Under the pieces are notes generated by a model. The model was not told the origin of the DNA, did no database searches, and saw only the letters and a program-made list of their open reading frames with translations. The translations under genes and the position numbers were made by a program. Below are positions 26,597-35,630 of a stretch of 64,000 nt of DNA, one piece after another (the first letter of the stretch is position 1; each line of letters opens with the position of its first letter). Source of the stretch: Filimonas zeae (GTDB lineage Bacteria > Bacteroidota > Bacteroidia > Chitinophagales > Chitinophagaceae); contig NZ_BMIB01000002.1 in assembly GCF_014641615.1 (NCBI RefSeq), positions 1,426,001 through 1,490,000 on the forward strand. Reading direction: 5' to 3'.

Positions 26597-26977
26597 CTAG
26601 TAAAACAAACCATACAAAGCATTATCTGTTTCATTTACTCTGGGCTTCAGTAGCAGAAACTGCTTCAGTTGTGTTTTCATCATTACCTCAGACAACTTCG
26701 ATTTCAGTATTTTAAAGTAACTGGCCTGCTTTTCGGCATACGCCTGCCGGTCAGTTTCCTGTAATGGCAGAATTTTTGCTTTTTCTTCCATAAATACATT
26801 GATAATCTCGGTAATGCGGGATTTCTGGTCTGCTGAAAAATTCATCTCAGAACAGAGTCTTGACATAATTGCTACCGTAGCAGAAGATTCCTTGTGCTTA
26901 AAGGCGGGTGAACTAAGGGCCGGGCTTTGAATAGTTAGCAATAATATTCCAAGACCCAGCAACAATTTCATTTTCAT
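26597..26977 (-). CDS. Small secreted protein of unknown function
   Basis: A 126-residue protein with a signal peptide (MKMKLLLGLGILLLTIQSPALSS). The mature part is mainly helical and charged, with FSADQKSRITEIINVFMEEKAKI followed by a second helix pair, faintly like Spy/CpxP-type periplasmic chaperones. That likeness is weak and no LTxxQ motif is seen. It lies 71 bp downstream of ftsY's stop on the same strand and shares the palindromic terminator with the barrel gene at 26031. I do not assign a function. Confidence 0.7.
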   Translation of the reverse strand: MKMKLLLGLGILLLTIQSPALSSPAFKHKESSATVAIMSRLCSEMNFSADQKSRITEIINVFMEEKAKILPLQETDRQAYAEKQASYFKILKSKLSEVMMKTQLKQFLLLKPRVNETDNALYGLFY

Positions 26978-27048
26978 ATCACGGGCTGTTGGGGTGAAAA
27001 AACGGATTTTTCTATTATAAACGGTGTTTTTCTTAAAAAGTTTAATTG

Positions 27049-28011
27049 CTATTCGGCAATTTTAAACAGGCTATCTACAAACTCGTGTTTATCAAATATC
27101 AGCAGATCATCTATCTTCTCTCCCACACCTATATATTTTACCGGAATCTGTAGCTGACTGGCAATAGCCAATACCACACCACCTTTGGCGGTACCATCTA
27201 ACTTGGTAATAGCCAGTGCGCTTACATCGGTAGTAGCGGTAAACTGTTTGGCCTGCACCAGCGCATTCTGGCCGGTAGAACCATCCAGCACCAGCAGTAC
27301 TTCGTGCGGTGCATCAGGAACTACTTTCTGAATTACCCGCTTAATCTTACCCAGCTCATCCATCAGATGTGCTTTGTTATGTAAACGGCCCGCAGTATCA
27401 ATAATTACCACTTCACTTCCTCTGGCCATAGCACTCTGCATGGTATCAAACGCTACTGCACCCGGGTCGCTGCCCATGGCCTGCTTTACAATAGGTACCC
27501 CTACACGCTCACTCCATATGGTCAACTGATCCACCGCCGCTGCACGGAAGGTATCCGCCGCGCCCAGTATAACCTGCTTACCCGCCTTTTTATAGTTATG
27601 TGCCAGTTTACCTATGGTGGTGGTTTTACCCACGCCGTTTACACCTACAACCAGAATAACATAAGGCTTTTTATCAGGCGGGGTATCAAAGTTGCGGTAG
27701 CTCTGCTCAGGTGCATCTACCAGTACCGCTTCTATTTCTTCCTGCAACAGCTTGTTCAGCTCGCCTGAACCCACATATTTGTCTTTAGACACACGGGCTT
27801 CAATGCGTTTGATAATTTCAATAGTGGTTTCAATACCCACATCAGCGCTTACCAGCGCCTCTTCCAGGTTGTCCAGCACCTCCTCATCAACCGTACTTTT
27901 ACCCGCAATTACCTTGGTAATTTTGGAAAAAAAACTCTCTTTCGTTTTCTGTAACCCCTGATCTAAACTTTCCTTCTCCTTTTTACCAAACAATTTGCCT
28001 AAAAAACTCAT
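27049..28011 (-). CDS. ftsY: Signal recognition particle receptor FtsY
   Basis: SRP GTPase of 320 residues that docks ribosome-nascent chain complexes at the membrane. The short N-terminal region (MSFLGKLFGKKEKESL) is basic and amphipathic without the long acidic A domain of E. coli. The NG domain has the helical N part (about 20-95), the G1 loop VGVNGVGKTTTIGKLA, ADTFRAAAVDQL, DTAGRLHNK and TKLDGTAKGG. The gene follows DUF4295, rpmG and rpmB in the order known from Bacteroidota, but a terminator-like hairpin and a candidate -7 box (TAAATTTG, minus, 28044-28051) suggest separate expression. Confidence 0.96.
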   Translation of the reverse strand: MSFLGKLFGKKEKESLDQGLQKTKESFFSKITKVIAGKSTVDEEVLDNLEEALVSADVGIETTIEIIKRIEARVSKDKYVGSGELNKLLQEEIEAVLVDAPEQSYRNFDTPPDKKPYVILVVGVNGVGKTTTIGKLAHNYKKAGKQVILGAADTFRAAAVDQLTIWSERVGVPIVKQAMGSDPGAVAFDTMQSAMARGSEVVIIDTAGRLHNKAHLMDELGKIKRVIQKVVPDAPHEVLLVLDGSTGQNALVQAKQFTATTDVSALAITKLDGTAKGGVVLAIASQLQIPVKYIGVGEKIDDLLIFDKHEFVDSLFKIAE

Positions 28012-28056
28012 ACCGGTACTATTTACAGGATATTATATAATGCCAAATTTAAATAC

Positions 28057-28086
28057 AAAAAGCCTTCACGAAACAACGTGAAAGCT
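28057..28086 (-). terminator. Terminator after the rpmB-rpmG-DUF4295 genes
   Basis: On the minus strand GCTTTCACG pairs with CGTGAAGGC (one mismatch) and is followed by a T run. It lies 30 bp after the DUF4295 stop. Confidence 0.6.
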
Positions 28087-28115
28087 CTTTAATATCTTAC
28101 TGTTCTCAAGCTCAA

Positions 28116-28289
28116 TTATTTCTCAGCTAAGAAATCTTTAACCTTGTCTTTGTGTATGATAGCCTCTTTGAAGGTATAGGCACCAGTTTTAGGGCTGCGT
28201 ACAGCCTTAATAACCTTGGTCCAGTTTTTAGCTTCAGCTGAAGCCTTCGCATCCTTAATCTTCGAGTTTTTGGAAGCTGCTTTTGCCAT
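28116..28289 (-). CDS. DUF4295 small basic protein
   Basis: This 57-residue gene starts with ATG at 28289 (MAKAASKNSKIKDAKASAEA) and ends at 28116. The segment KNWTKVIKAVRSPKTGAY followed by TFKEAIIHKDKVKDFLAEK matches the DUF4295 family, a Bacteroidota-specific small protein always next to L33 and L28. The basic N-terminus and neighbours point to a ribosome-associated protein; that role is inferred. It is 31 bp downstream of rpmG. Confidence 0.92.
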   Translation of the reverse strand: MAKAASKNSKIKDAKASAEAKNWTKVIKAVRSPKTGAYTFKEAIIHKDKVKDFLAEK

Positions 28290-28320
28290 GATCTGATTAT
28301 TTTATAACGTTGCCGTTGTA

Positions 28321-28503
28321 TTATTTAATTTCTTTGTGTACAGTCACCTTTTTCAGGATGGGGTTGTACTTTTTCAGCTCCAGACGCTCTGGAGTGTTCT
28401 TTTTGTTCTTGGTGCTGATGTAACGGCTAGTACCAGGCTGACCGCTGGTTTTATGCTCGGTACATTCTAAAATCACCTGAACTCTGCTACCTTTCTTTGC
28501 CAT
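28321..28503 (-). CDS. rpmG: 50S ribosomal protein L33
   Basis: A 60-residue L33: [18 protein letters not shown], then [21 protein letters not shown] and [10 protein letters not shown]. It carries a single cysteine (C14), lacking the paired CxxC zinc ligands, so it is the zinc-independent form. It lies between rpmB and DUF4295 on the minus strand. Confidence 0.97.
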   Translation of the reverse strand: MAKKGSRVQVILECTEHKTSGQPGTSRYISTKNKKNTPERLELKKYNPILKKVTVHKEIK

Positions 28504-28566
28504 TGTATAAGCAATTTATTATTATATACTTCTTGTCGGAATGGAATGTGAACTATTGAGGGAAAA

Positions 28567-28803
28567 TTAGATTTTCTCGCCTTTCGCTCTCAGTTCTTTA
28601 ATCACGGTAGATAAACCGTTCTTATTGATAGTTCTCAGTGCTTCTGTGGATACTTTTAAAGTTACCCAACGATCTTCTTCAGCAAAATAAAAACGCTTGG
28701 TCTGTAAATTGGGTAAAAAACGACGTTTGGTCTTAATGTTTGAGTGAGAAACATAGTGACCGCCAATTGGTTTCTTACCTGTTACCTGACATACTCTAGC
28801 CAT
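28567..28803 (-). CDS. rpmB: 50S ribosomal protein L28
   Basis: A 78-residue L28 beginning [21 protein letters not shown] at the ATG at 28803. An upstream in-frame ATG at 28827 adds eight residues not found in the family and lies inside the promoter. The [26 protein letters not shown] core is typical for Bacteroidota. It is the first gene of the rpmB-rpmG-DUF4295 unit. Confidence 0.97.
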   Translation of the reverse strand: MARVCQVTGKKPIGGHYVSHSNIKTKRRFLPNLQTKRFYFAEEDRWVTLKVSTEALRTINKNGLSTVIKELRAKGEKI

Positions 28804-28824
28804 GACAGTAATTTTTTCGGACGG

Positions 28825-28855
28825 CAAAGGTCGTCAAATCCACCGAACTACCAAA
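28825..28855 (-). promoter_or_regulatory. Promoter of rpmB
   Basis: On the minus strand TTTG (28852-28855) and GACCTTTG (28825-28832) are 19 bp apart, the spacing used by the two tRNA promoters in this window. The -7 box differs from TAnnTTTG at one base. It would give a leader of about 15 nt. Confidence 0.5.
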
Positions 28856-29221
28856 AGAAAAATAGAATAATTTGGAAAATAATTCAGGACAAGAAAACTT
28901 TTGCAACCCATCTCGTTTAATAAATGAATTGTTCGCGGCAAAGCTACGTTTTTTAGCGTTCGTTTCCCAATAAAACCAGGAATAACTCCAAACTTCCAAC
29001 TTCTGCCCAACTTCAAACTCACAACGCTTAAACTCCCTACCTCTTCCCCAAAACCTGTATATTTGTATCACATGCAGCACTTTCTGTCCTATAATCTTGA
29101 TTTGCTTAATCATCCCGTAGGGTATTAATCCTCTACATATCAACCTTAGTGCAACCGCATCATAACAGGTAACAGCGTGTACCTGTATTTTATTCATCCA
29201 CTCTCTAACACATTCTGTTTT
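28856..29221. other. Divergent intergenic region rpmB / rocD
   Basis: About 370 bp without a credible gene. A 150-codon reverse frame (28796-29248) has no family likeness and low-complexity composition. Around 28986-29025 is a C/A/T-rich tract with repeated CAACTT-like units. A plus-strand TATATTTG box at 29058-29065 could serve rocD with a 150-nt leader. Confidence 0.5.
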
Positions 29222-30451
29222 ATGGCTACTCAAACAATGGCCGGGCAATCAGCGCATTATCTGCGTCTGGAAGAACAATACGGCGCCCACAACTATCATC
29301 CGCTTCCCGTAGTACTGGAAAAAGGAGAAGGTGTTTTTGTGTGGGACGTAGAAGGCAAACAGTATTTCGATTTTCTAAGCGGCTATTCTGCTGTAAATCA
29401 GGGACATTGCCACCCGCGCATTATTCAGGCGCTGATTCAGCAGGCGCAGAAGCTTACCCTTACCTCCCGCGCTTTCCACAGCAATCTCCTGGGCGAATAC
29501 GCTGAGTTTATTACCCGCTACTTTGGTTACGACAAGGTGTTGCCCATGAACACCGGTGTAGAAGGAGGCGAAACGGCTGTTAAACTTGCACGCCGCTGGG
29601 CCTACGATAAAAAAGGGGTTCCGGAAAACCAGGCAAAGGTAATTTTTGCCAGAGGCAATTTCTGGGGCCGTACCATGGCGGCTATCTCCTCTTCTACCGA
29701 CCCCTCCAGCTATAAAGGCTTTGGCCCCTATATGCCTGGTTTTGAACTGGTACCTTATAATAATATACCTGAACTGGAAAAAGCCCTGCAGGATAAAAAT
29801 GTAGCGGCCTTTATGGTAGAACCCATTCAGGGCGAAGCAGGCGTAGTAGTACCGGATGCTGGTTACCTTACCCGCGTAAGAGAACTTTGTACGCAATACA
29901 ATGTACTGTTTATTGCCGATGAAATACAAACCGGCCTGGCGCGTACGGGTAAAATGCTGGCCTGCGACCATGAGAACGTACGCCCTGATATGCTGATTCT
30001 GGGTAAAGCACTCAGCGGTGGCACCATGCCTGTATCTGCGGTACTGGCCGATGATGAGGTAATGCTTAACATCAAACCGGGCGAACATGGCTCCACCTAC
30101 GGAGGCAACCCACTGGCCTGCGCCGTAGCTATGGAAGCACTGAAAGTGCTGAAAGAGGAAAAGCTGGCAGAAAATGCGGCAGCTATGGGTGAGTTATTCC
30201 GCTCCCGCCTGGAGGCTCTGCAATCACCCCATATTCAGCTGGTGCGGGGTAAAGGATTGCTGAATGCGGCCGTAATTGCCCATCCTGATGCAGAAGCTGC
30301 ATGGACATTATGTCTGGAATTGAAAGATCTGGGCCTGCTGGCCAAACCTACCCATGGCGATAAAATACGTTTTGCGCCACCGCTGGTTATTAATGAAGAA
30401 CAGATTAATGACAGTATCAGCATCATTTCCAACGCTTTACAACGTTTATAA
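29222..30451 (+). CDS. rocD: Ornithine aminotransferase (ornithine-oxo-acid transaminase)
   Basis: PLP class III aminotransferase turning ornithine and 2-oxoglutarate into glutamate semialdehyde and glutamate. I start at ATG 29222 ([21 protein letters not shown]); an upstream ATG at 29177 would add 15 unlikely residues. The 409-residue length and [48 protein letters not shown] and [13 protein letters not shown] are RocD signatures; the PLP lysine is in [15 protein letters not shown]. It is a single-gene unit closed by a strong terminator. Confidence 0.95.
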   Translation: MATQTMAGQSAHYLRLEEQYGAHNYHPLPVVLEKGEGVFVWDVEGKQYFDFLSGYSAVNQGHCHPRIIQALIQQAQKLTLTSRAFHSNLLGEYAEFITRYFGYDKVLPMNTGVEGGETAVKLARRWAYDKKGVPENQAKVIFARGNFWGRTMAAISSSTDPSSYKGFGPYMPGFELVPYNNIPELEKALQDKNVAAFMVEPIQGEAGVVVPDAGYLTRVRELCTQYNVLFIADEIQTGLARTGKMLACDHENVRPDMLILGKALSGGTMPVSAVLADDEVMLNIKPGEHGSTYGGNPLACAVAMEALKVLKEEKLAENAAAMGELFRSRLEALQSPHIQLVRGKGLLNAAVIAHPDAEAAWTLCLELKDLGLLAKPTHGDKIRFAPPLVINEEQINDSISIISNALQRL

Positions 30452-30472
30452 TCTTACTTATTCACAATTCAT

Positions 30473-30503
30473 AAAAGAGCAGCTTCCAAAGGCTGCTCTT
30501 TTT
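30473..30503 (+). terminator. Rho-independent terminator after rocD
   Basis: An 11-bp perfect stem (30473-30483 with 30492-30502) around an 8-nt loop ends in a T run. Confidence 0.85.
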
Positions 30504-30574
30504 GCACAAGACAGGTTACTGTAACAGAACTGGCAAACTTTTTGGTTAAAGCGCCTTAACAAAAGTTACCTGAT

Positions 30575-31054
30575 ATGAAAAAAATCGTACTTATCCTGAT
30601 GTTAACCTGTGGCGCCCTTGCCTTAAGTAATGACTCTAAAGCACAGTCAACCGGAAGCAGCTATAAAACCGCATTCGGTTTTAAAGGTTACTTCGGTGAT
30701 GGTTCTATTGGAGGTTTGAACGTGAAACACAACATGCGCAACTCCAACGCACTGGAAGGTGGTCTGTACTTCAGAAATCACTTTATTATGCTGGAAGGCT
30801 TATACGAGTGGCAAGGAGATATTCAGGGTGCTCCCGGTTTGAAATGGTATACCGGTCCTGGCGCTAACCTGGGCTTTTATACCGGCCCTGGCGATAACGA
30901 TGCCGCTTTTGCTATCAAAGGCACCTTAGGTCTGGACTACAAAATCAATGGCGCTCCTATTGACGTGGCACTGGACTTAAACCCAACTTTCTGGCTTACA
31001 AACGGCAGCAGCTTCGACCTGTACGCAGGTATTGCATTCCGCTTTGCTTTCTAA
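30575..31054 (+). CDS. Small outer-membrane beta-barrel protein, paralogue of the 26031 gene
   Basis: A 159-residue exported protein with a signal peptide (MKKIVLILMLTCGALALSND up to SKAQ). It aligns along its length with the 26031-26510 product: GLKWYTGPGANLGFYTGPG and GLDYKINGAPIDVALDLNP are shared, and both end in an aromatic barrel strand (here IAFRFAF). Function unknown. The gene stands alone with a strong terminator, near the minisatellite. Confidence 0.85.
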   Translation: MKKIVLILMLTCGALALSNDSKAQSTGSSYKTAFGFKGYFGDGSIGGLNVKHNMRNSNALEGGLYFRNHFIMLEGLYEWQGDIQGAPGLKWYTGPGANLGFYTGPGDNDAAFAIKGTLGLDYKINGAPIDVALDLNPTFWLTNGSSFDLYAGIAFRFAF

Positions 31055-31091
31055 GCAGTAATAATGTCACTGACAAAAGTGACTTATACAT

Positions 31092-31132
31092 AAAAAAGTG
31101 GCTGTATCTCAATACGATACAGCCACTTTTTA
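31092..31132 (+). terminator. Rho-independent terminator after small barrel gene
   Basis: A 16-bp perfect stem (31093-31108 with 31116-31131) around a 7-nt loop, ending in T5. Confidence 0.85.
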
Positions 31133-31249
31133 TGTAGCTTCCATTCCACACAGGCCTCTCCCACACTCAACTCCGAATCCGTTTCCGCTTCACCTAAAAT
31201 CTGCCGCAGCAGGAAACCACCAGGAAGCTTTAGCATATGATGCTACAGC

Positions 31250-31712
31250 CCGTAAAGATCGCCGCCAGGCTCTGGCAGCACTCCGGGGAACTCAGGCACT
31301 TTAATCGTGAGTTTTTCTAACTTTTGATAGTACACACCGGGTTCTCCCCAAAGCTCAGAAACCTGCTGTCCCAGTTCAGGAATTTGCCGGGCAAGCTCAC
31401 CGGGCATTTCGCCCAACCCTCCGGAATGTCCGGCGAGCCCGCCGGAATAATCAGACAGCCCTGCAAACAAACCGGAGAGCTGGCGGATCAAATGGCAGAG
31501 CTGGCGGAACAATCGGGAGGGCCCGCCGGAATGATCAGACAGCTCTGCAAACAAACCGGAGGACTGGCGGATCAAATGGCATAGCTGGCGGATTAACCGG
31601 GAGGGCTCGCCGGAATGATCAGACAGCTCTGCGAACAACCGGGAGGGCTCGCCGAACAAATGGCAGAGCTGGCGGATTAATCGGGAGGGCTCGCCGGAGA
31701 AAAAGGAGGCCG
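31250..31712. repeat. 84-bp-period tandem repeat region (minisatellite)
   Basis: The phrase TCAGACAG starts at 31451, 31535 and 31619, exactly 84 bp apart, each followed by CTCTGCAAACAA- and CTGGCGG-type stretches, giving nearly three imperfect units; 31380-31450 holds a decayed flank. Inside a unit the CTGGCGGAT/GGGAGGGC/CGCCGGA words recur. 84 is a multiple of three, so both strands show open frames (31243-31659 minus, 31324-31584 plus) with 28-residue repeats; neither has a signal, domain or likely start. The block lies in a 640-bp gap between the terminator at 31132 and the metallophosphoesterase stop. The rest of that gap shows nothing. Confidence 0.75.
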
Positions 31713-31769
31713 TAAATTAAAGTGCGTCAAGGTGGTTAGCAGGGGCCGTGCGTTTGGAGGCGATTGCAA

Positions 31770-33017
31770 CTACGCCAACTCAAACACGGTAATTTCCGGC
31801 ATAATCCCTACTCTTCCCGGATACCCCAGAAAGCCGAAACCACGGTTCACATAGAGCTTCTGATTACCTTCCGTATACAGCCCCGCCCATTCCTTATACA
31901 TATACTTAATGGGACTCCATTTCAGATGCGGCAACTCTACACCAAACTGCATACCATGCGTGTGGCCGGATAAGGTAAGATCAATAGAAGGATATTCCGG
32001 ACGTACCTGCGCATCCCAGTGGCTGGGATCGTGACTCATGAGTATTTTAAAAGGATACTGTTCTGTACCCGCATAGGCCTCATTCATTTTTCCATATTTG
32101 GGAAACTTGCCTTTGGCACCCCAGTTTTCAATGCCCAGCAAGGCTATTTTCTGTTCGCCACGCTCCAGTGCCACATGCTCGTTCATCAATAACCGCCATC
32201 CCATTTGTGCATGAACGCCCTTTAACCTGTCAAGATTGGCCTTTTTTTCCTCAGGGGAGGGCCATTGCAGATAATCACCATAGTCGTGGTTGCCCAGGGT
32301 ACTGTACACCCCCATCGGCGCTTTAATACGGCTGAACACCTCCATATACCCATCCATCTCCTCCGACCGGTCGTTCACCAGATCGCCGGTAAACAATACC
32401 AGGTCTGCATTCTCCGCCAGAATCATATCCACTCCATGATTTACCGCCTGCTTATTCTGAAAGCTGCCGCTATGAATATCACTGATTTGCACAATCCGCA
32501 ATCCTTTAAACGCCACCGGCAGGTTGGAAAAAGATAGTTTTACCCTGTGTACCTTATAATTATATTTATTGCTGAAACCATAAATAAGCGAGGTTAACAA
32601 CCCGCCACCAATGCCCAGCCCCAGCCAGCTTAAAAATGCCGAACGCGGAATAGCCTGGTTATCATCGGAATCCATTACCGGTTTGGGTGGAAAAAACCGG
32701 CGCATTAACCATTGTACCAGCCTCCGGAAATCGTCCAGTAAAAAGAACAGCGCCGCCAGCAGCTTGGAAAAAAACACACCTATCAGAATGGCAAACACAT
32801 AGTTGCGGAAAAAACGGGAGGCACCCACCCCCTGCATATAAGGGAAAACGGTAATTGCCACAATGCAACCCACAGAAATTACCCAGTATATAATATATAA
32901 CACACGCTTAACAACCGGCTTAAAACGGGCTGTAACAGCCCTGATAGCCATAAAAACATACACATCCAGCGCCAGCATACACAAAGCCACTCCCCACCAG
33001 CTACCCCAGTTTCTCAT
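31770..33017 (-). CDS. Membrane-anchored metallophosphoesterase
   Basis: A 415-residue protein with about four hydrophobic helices in the first 150 residues, then a calcineurin-like phosphoesterase domain. The metal-binding motifs are all present: SDIHSG, GDLVND, GNHDYGD, SHDPSHW and SGHTHGMQFG. The layout resembles YkuE/LpxG-type envelope enzymes, which act on lipid or pyrophosphate substrates; the substrate here is unknown. It is divergent from the MBL hydrolase gene and has the minisatellite just past its 3' end. Confidence 0.88.
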   Translation of the reverse strand: MRNWGSWWGVALCMLALDVYVFMAIRAVTARFKPVVKRVLYIIYWVISVGCIVAITVFPYMQGVGASRFFRNYVFAILIGVFFSKLLAALFFLLDDFRRLVQWLMRRFFPPKPVMDSDDNQAIPRSAFLSWLGLGIGGGLLTSLIYGFSNKYNYKVHRVKLSFSNLPVAFKGLRIVQISDIHSGSFQNKQAVNHGVDMILAENADLVLFTGDLVNDRSEEMDGYMEVFSRIKAPMGVYSTLGNHDYGDYLQWPSPEEKKANLDRLKGVHAQMGWRLLMNEHVALERGEQKIALLGIENWGAKGKFPKYGKMNEAYAGTEQYPFKILMSHDPSHWDAQVRPEYPSIDLTLSGHTHGMQFGVELPHLKWSPIKYMYKEWAGLYTEGNQKLYVNRGFGFLGYPGRVGIMPEITVFELA

Positions 33018-33070
33018 AGACCTTAAAATTTACACAAACGAACATTAGATATAAGTGAGTAAAAATCGTT

Positions 33071-33078
33071 TATTTTTG
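33071..33078 (+). promoter_or_regulatory. Candidate -7 box for MBL hydrolase gene
   Basis: TATTTTTG matches TAnnTTTG 38 bp before the ATG at 33117. No TTTG is found 17-23 bp upstream, so only half of the promoter is supported. Confidence 0.35.
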
Positions 33079-33116
33079 TCGCCCCTTGAAATAATCGATT
33101 AAAAATTTGACGAGCT

Positions 33117-33797
33117 ATGAAACTGACATTTTACGGACATGCCTGTTTTTCGGTGGAGATTGGGAACACAACGGTTTTATTCGATCCTTTCATTTCAGGA
33201 AATGGAAAAGCGAAGCATATTGATGTAGACAGCATCAAAGCGGACTATATATTTATTTCTCACGCCCATGGCGATCATATAGGCGATCTGGTGCGTATTG
33301 CGGTTAACACAGAGGCCAAATGCGTAGGTGCTGCCGAAGTTGCCGGCTGGCTGGGTAGCCAGGGTATTAAAAATGTGCATGGTATGAACCATGGCGGCCC
33401 CATCTCCTTTCCGTTTGGGCAGGTAAGAGGTGTAAATGCAGTGCATTCCTCTTCTTTTCCTGATGGCAGTTACGGTGGCAACCCGCTGGGTTTTGTATTT
33501 ACCACCCCTTCCGGCAATTTTTACTTTGCCGGCGACACCGGACTTACGCTGGATATGCAGCTGATTCCGGTATGGGCAAAACTTGATTTTTCTGTTTTAC
33601 CAATTGGCGGCAACTTTACAATGGATGTGGATGATGCTATCCGTGCGGCTGACTTTGTAAAATGCAGCAAAGTAGTGGGCGTTCACTACGATACTTTCCC
33701 GCCTATCGCTATAGACACCGAAAAGGCAAAAGCATCGTTTGCGGCAGCAGAAAAAACATTAATATTACCGGGAATAGGTGAAACAATAGACATTTAG
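33117..33797 (+). CDS. Metal-dependent hydrolase, MBL fold (UPF0173-like)
   Basis: A 226-residue metallo-beta-lactamase-fold protein. [16 protein letters not shown] is the usual UPF0173 start; the metal site motif is HAHGDH, with further ligands in [10 protein letters not shown] and near [11 protein letters not shown]. Members are conserved but without an established substrate. It is 37 bp before parA, so it may be the first gene of the parAB transcript. Confidence 0.9.
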   Translation: MKLTFYGHACFSVEIGNTTVLFDPFISGNGKAKHIDVDSIKADYIFISHAHGDHIGDLVRIAVNTEAKCVGAAEVAGWLGSQGIKNVHGMNHGGPISFPFGQVRGVNAVHSSSFPDGSYGGNPLGFVFTTPSGNFYFAGDTGLTLDMQLIPVWAKLDFSVLPIGGNFTMDVDDAIRAADFVKCSKVVGVHYDTFPPIAIDTEKAKASFAAAEKTLILPGIGETIDI

Positions 33798-33834
33798 TTT
33801 AGACAAGCAGGCAAATAACAACCCCAAAAATTAC

Positions 33835-34635
33835 ATGGCAAGAATCATTGGTGTAGCAAATCAGAAAGGCGGAGTAGGTAAAACCACATCGGCTATTAAC
33901 CTGGCAGCCAGTTTTGCAGTACTCGAATACAAAACATTACTGGTTGATGCGGATCCGCAGGCCAACAGCACCACCGGTGTGGGCTTTGATCTGCATAACG
34001 TTACCAGCAGTTTATACGACTGCATGGTAAACAATACCACCGCTGAAGAGGTAATACTCAAAAGCGAGATACCGAATCTTGACCTGATTCCTTCACACAT
34101 TGACCTGGTAGGTGCGGAAATTGAGATGATCAATTACCCCAACCGCGAAAATGTAATGAAGGGGATTCTGGAGCCTGTTAAAGATAAATACGACTTTATT
34201 ATTATCGACTGCTCTCCTTCTCTGGGCTTGATTACTGTTAACGCCCTGGTAGCTGCCGACAGTGTAATAGTACCGGTACAGTGTGAGTTCTTCGCCCTGG
34301 AAGGTTTAGGTAAATTATTAAATACCATTAAAATTGTACAGAGCCGTCTGAACCCGGCCCTGCAGATTGAAGGTATTCTGATGACGATGTACGATGGCCG
34401 TTTGCGCCTGTGTAATCAGGTAGTAAGCGAAGTACGCCGTCACTTTGATGAAATTGTATTCTCTACCATCATTCACCGCAACACCCGTTTGAGTGAAGCG
34501 CCAAGCGTAGGTAAGCCGGTTATTTTATACGACGCAGAAAGCAAGGGTACGGTTAACTACCTTAACCTTGCCAAGGAAGTATTGCAGAAGAACGATCTTA
34601 CGAAAATTAAGAACGAAGAGCGTATTATAGAGTAG
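33835..34635 (+). CDS. parA: Chromosome-partitioning ATPase ParA (Soj)
   Basis: Walker-type ATPase of 266 residues that drives segregation of the ParB-bound origin region. The deviant Walker A is [14 protein letters not shown] (residues 11-24), Walker A' is DADPQANST, and IDCSPSLG is Walker B. It lacks the long N-terminal DNA-binding extension of plasmid ParA, in keeping with a chromosomal Soj type. parB follows 55 bp later. Confidence 0.95.
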   Translation: MARIIGVANQKGGVGKTTSAINLAASFAVLEYKTLLVDADPQANSTTGVGFDLHNVTSSLYDCMVNNTTAEEVILKSEIPNLDLIPSHIDLVGAEIEMINYPNRENVMKGILEPVKDKYDFIIIDCSPSLGLITVNALVAADSVIVPVQCEFFALEGLGKLLNTIKIVQSRLNPALQIEGILMTMYDGRLRLCNQVVSEVRRHFDEIVFSTIIHRNTRLSEAPSVGKPVILYDAESKGTVNYLNLAKEVLQKNDLTKIKNEERIIE

Positions 34636-34690
34636 CCTGATTTGCCTGTTGTCTTTTTAGTTTGTTTGACTTTAAAATTTTGATCTGATA

Positions 34691-35623
34691 ATGACGCCGC
34701 CAAAGAACAATAATAATAAGGAATTGCTGGGCAAGGGTATCCGCTCGCTGTTGCAGAACATTGACTCTGACCTGAAAACCAGTGCCGGAGCTTTAAAAAG
34801 CAATGTAGTAGAGCAGGCGGTGGGCATTACACGTATTTCGCTGGACGAAATACAGGTTAACCCTAAAAACCCACGTAAAGATTTTGATGAGCAGGCACTG
34901 AACGAACTCGCCAACTCTATCAGAATTCACGATATTATTCAGCCCCTTACCGTAAGCAAACTGGCTAACGGCAAGTACCAGCTGATTGCCGGTGAGCGCC
35001 GTTTCCGCGCCTCTAAAATAGCCGAACTGAAAGATGTTCCGGCTTATATCCGCCAGGCTAACGACCAGGAATTACTGGAACTGGCTTTACTGGAAAACTT
35101 ACAGCGTGAAGACCTGAACGCCATTGAAATAGGCCTCAGCTACAAGCGTATGATGGAAGAGCTTTCTTACACCCAGGAGCAGGTAGCTGACCGTATGGGT
35201 AAAGAAAGAAGTACCGTTACCAACTACATCCGTTTGCTGAAATTACCACCAGATATTCAGCTGGCTGTAAGAAACGGCAATATGAGCATGGGCCACGCCC
35301 GTGCGCTGGTAAACATAGATACTATTGACAAGCAGCTGTATGTTTATGCCCAGATTAAAGAAAAAGGCTTAAACGTACGCCAGACAGAAGAACTGGTTCG
35401 CCAGTTGTATAAAACCGGCGACAAAGCTGCTGATGTTAAAGTTGCTGCAAAAGCAGACCTGCCACCAGCCTATAAGCGTATAGAAGATAACTTAGCTTCA
35501 CATTACGCCACTAAAGTAAAACTGGCACACAACAAAAAAGGATACGGCGCCATAACCATTGAATATTATTCACTGCAGGAGCTGAACAAGATTCTTGAAC
35601 AAATGAATGTGCAGGCCAGCTAA
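34691..35623 (+). CDS. parB: Chromosome-partitioning protein ParB (Spo0J)
   Basis: parS-binding CTP switch of 310 residues. The ParB N-terminal domain contains NPRKDFDEQALNELANSI and the CTP-binding GERRFRASK; the helix-turn-helix is YTQEQVADRMGKERSTVTNYIR... with KLPPDIQ after it. A short C-terminal dimer domain ends the protein. No parS-like palindrome (TTTCACGTGAAA core) was noticed by eye in the window. It is followed 7 bp later by the DUF5683 gene. Confidence 0.95.
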   Translation: MTPPKNNNNKELLGKGIRSLLQNIDSDLKTSAGALKSNVVEQAVGITRISLDEIQVNPKNPRKDFDEQALNELANSIRIHDIIQPLTVSKLANGKYQLIAGERRFRASKIAELKDVPAYIRQANDQELLELALLENLQREDLNAIEIGLSYKRMMEELSYTQEQVADRMGKERSTVTNYIRLLKLPPDIQLAVRNGNMSMGHARALVNIDTIDKQLYVYAQIKEKGLNVRQTEELVRQLYKTGDKAADVKVAAKADLPPAYKRIEDNLASHYATKVKLAHNKKGYGAITIEYYSLQELNKILEQMNVQAS

Positions 35624-35630
35624 CAAAAAA

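Noticed and set aside
28796..29248. 150-codon minus-strand ORF overlapping the rpmB promoter
   Set aside because: It covers the rpmB promoter, has no recognisable family and is of low complexity.
31243..31659. 138-codon and 86-codon repeat ORFs on opposite strands of the minisatellite
   Set aside because: The 84-bp period keeps frames open by arithmetic; there is no start context, signal or recognised domain.
31451..31700. CRISPR-like array
   Set aside because: Units are contiguous without unique spacers, repeats are imperfect, and no cas genes are near.
33835..35623. parS site near parAB
   Set aside because: No TTTCACGTGAAA-like palindrome was noticed on reading; a computed search would be needed to exclude it.
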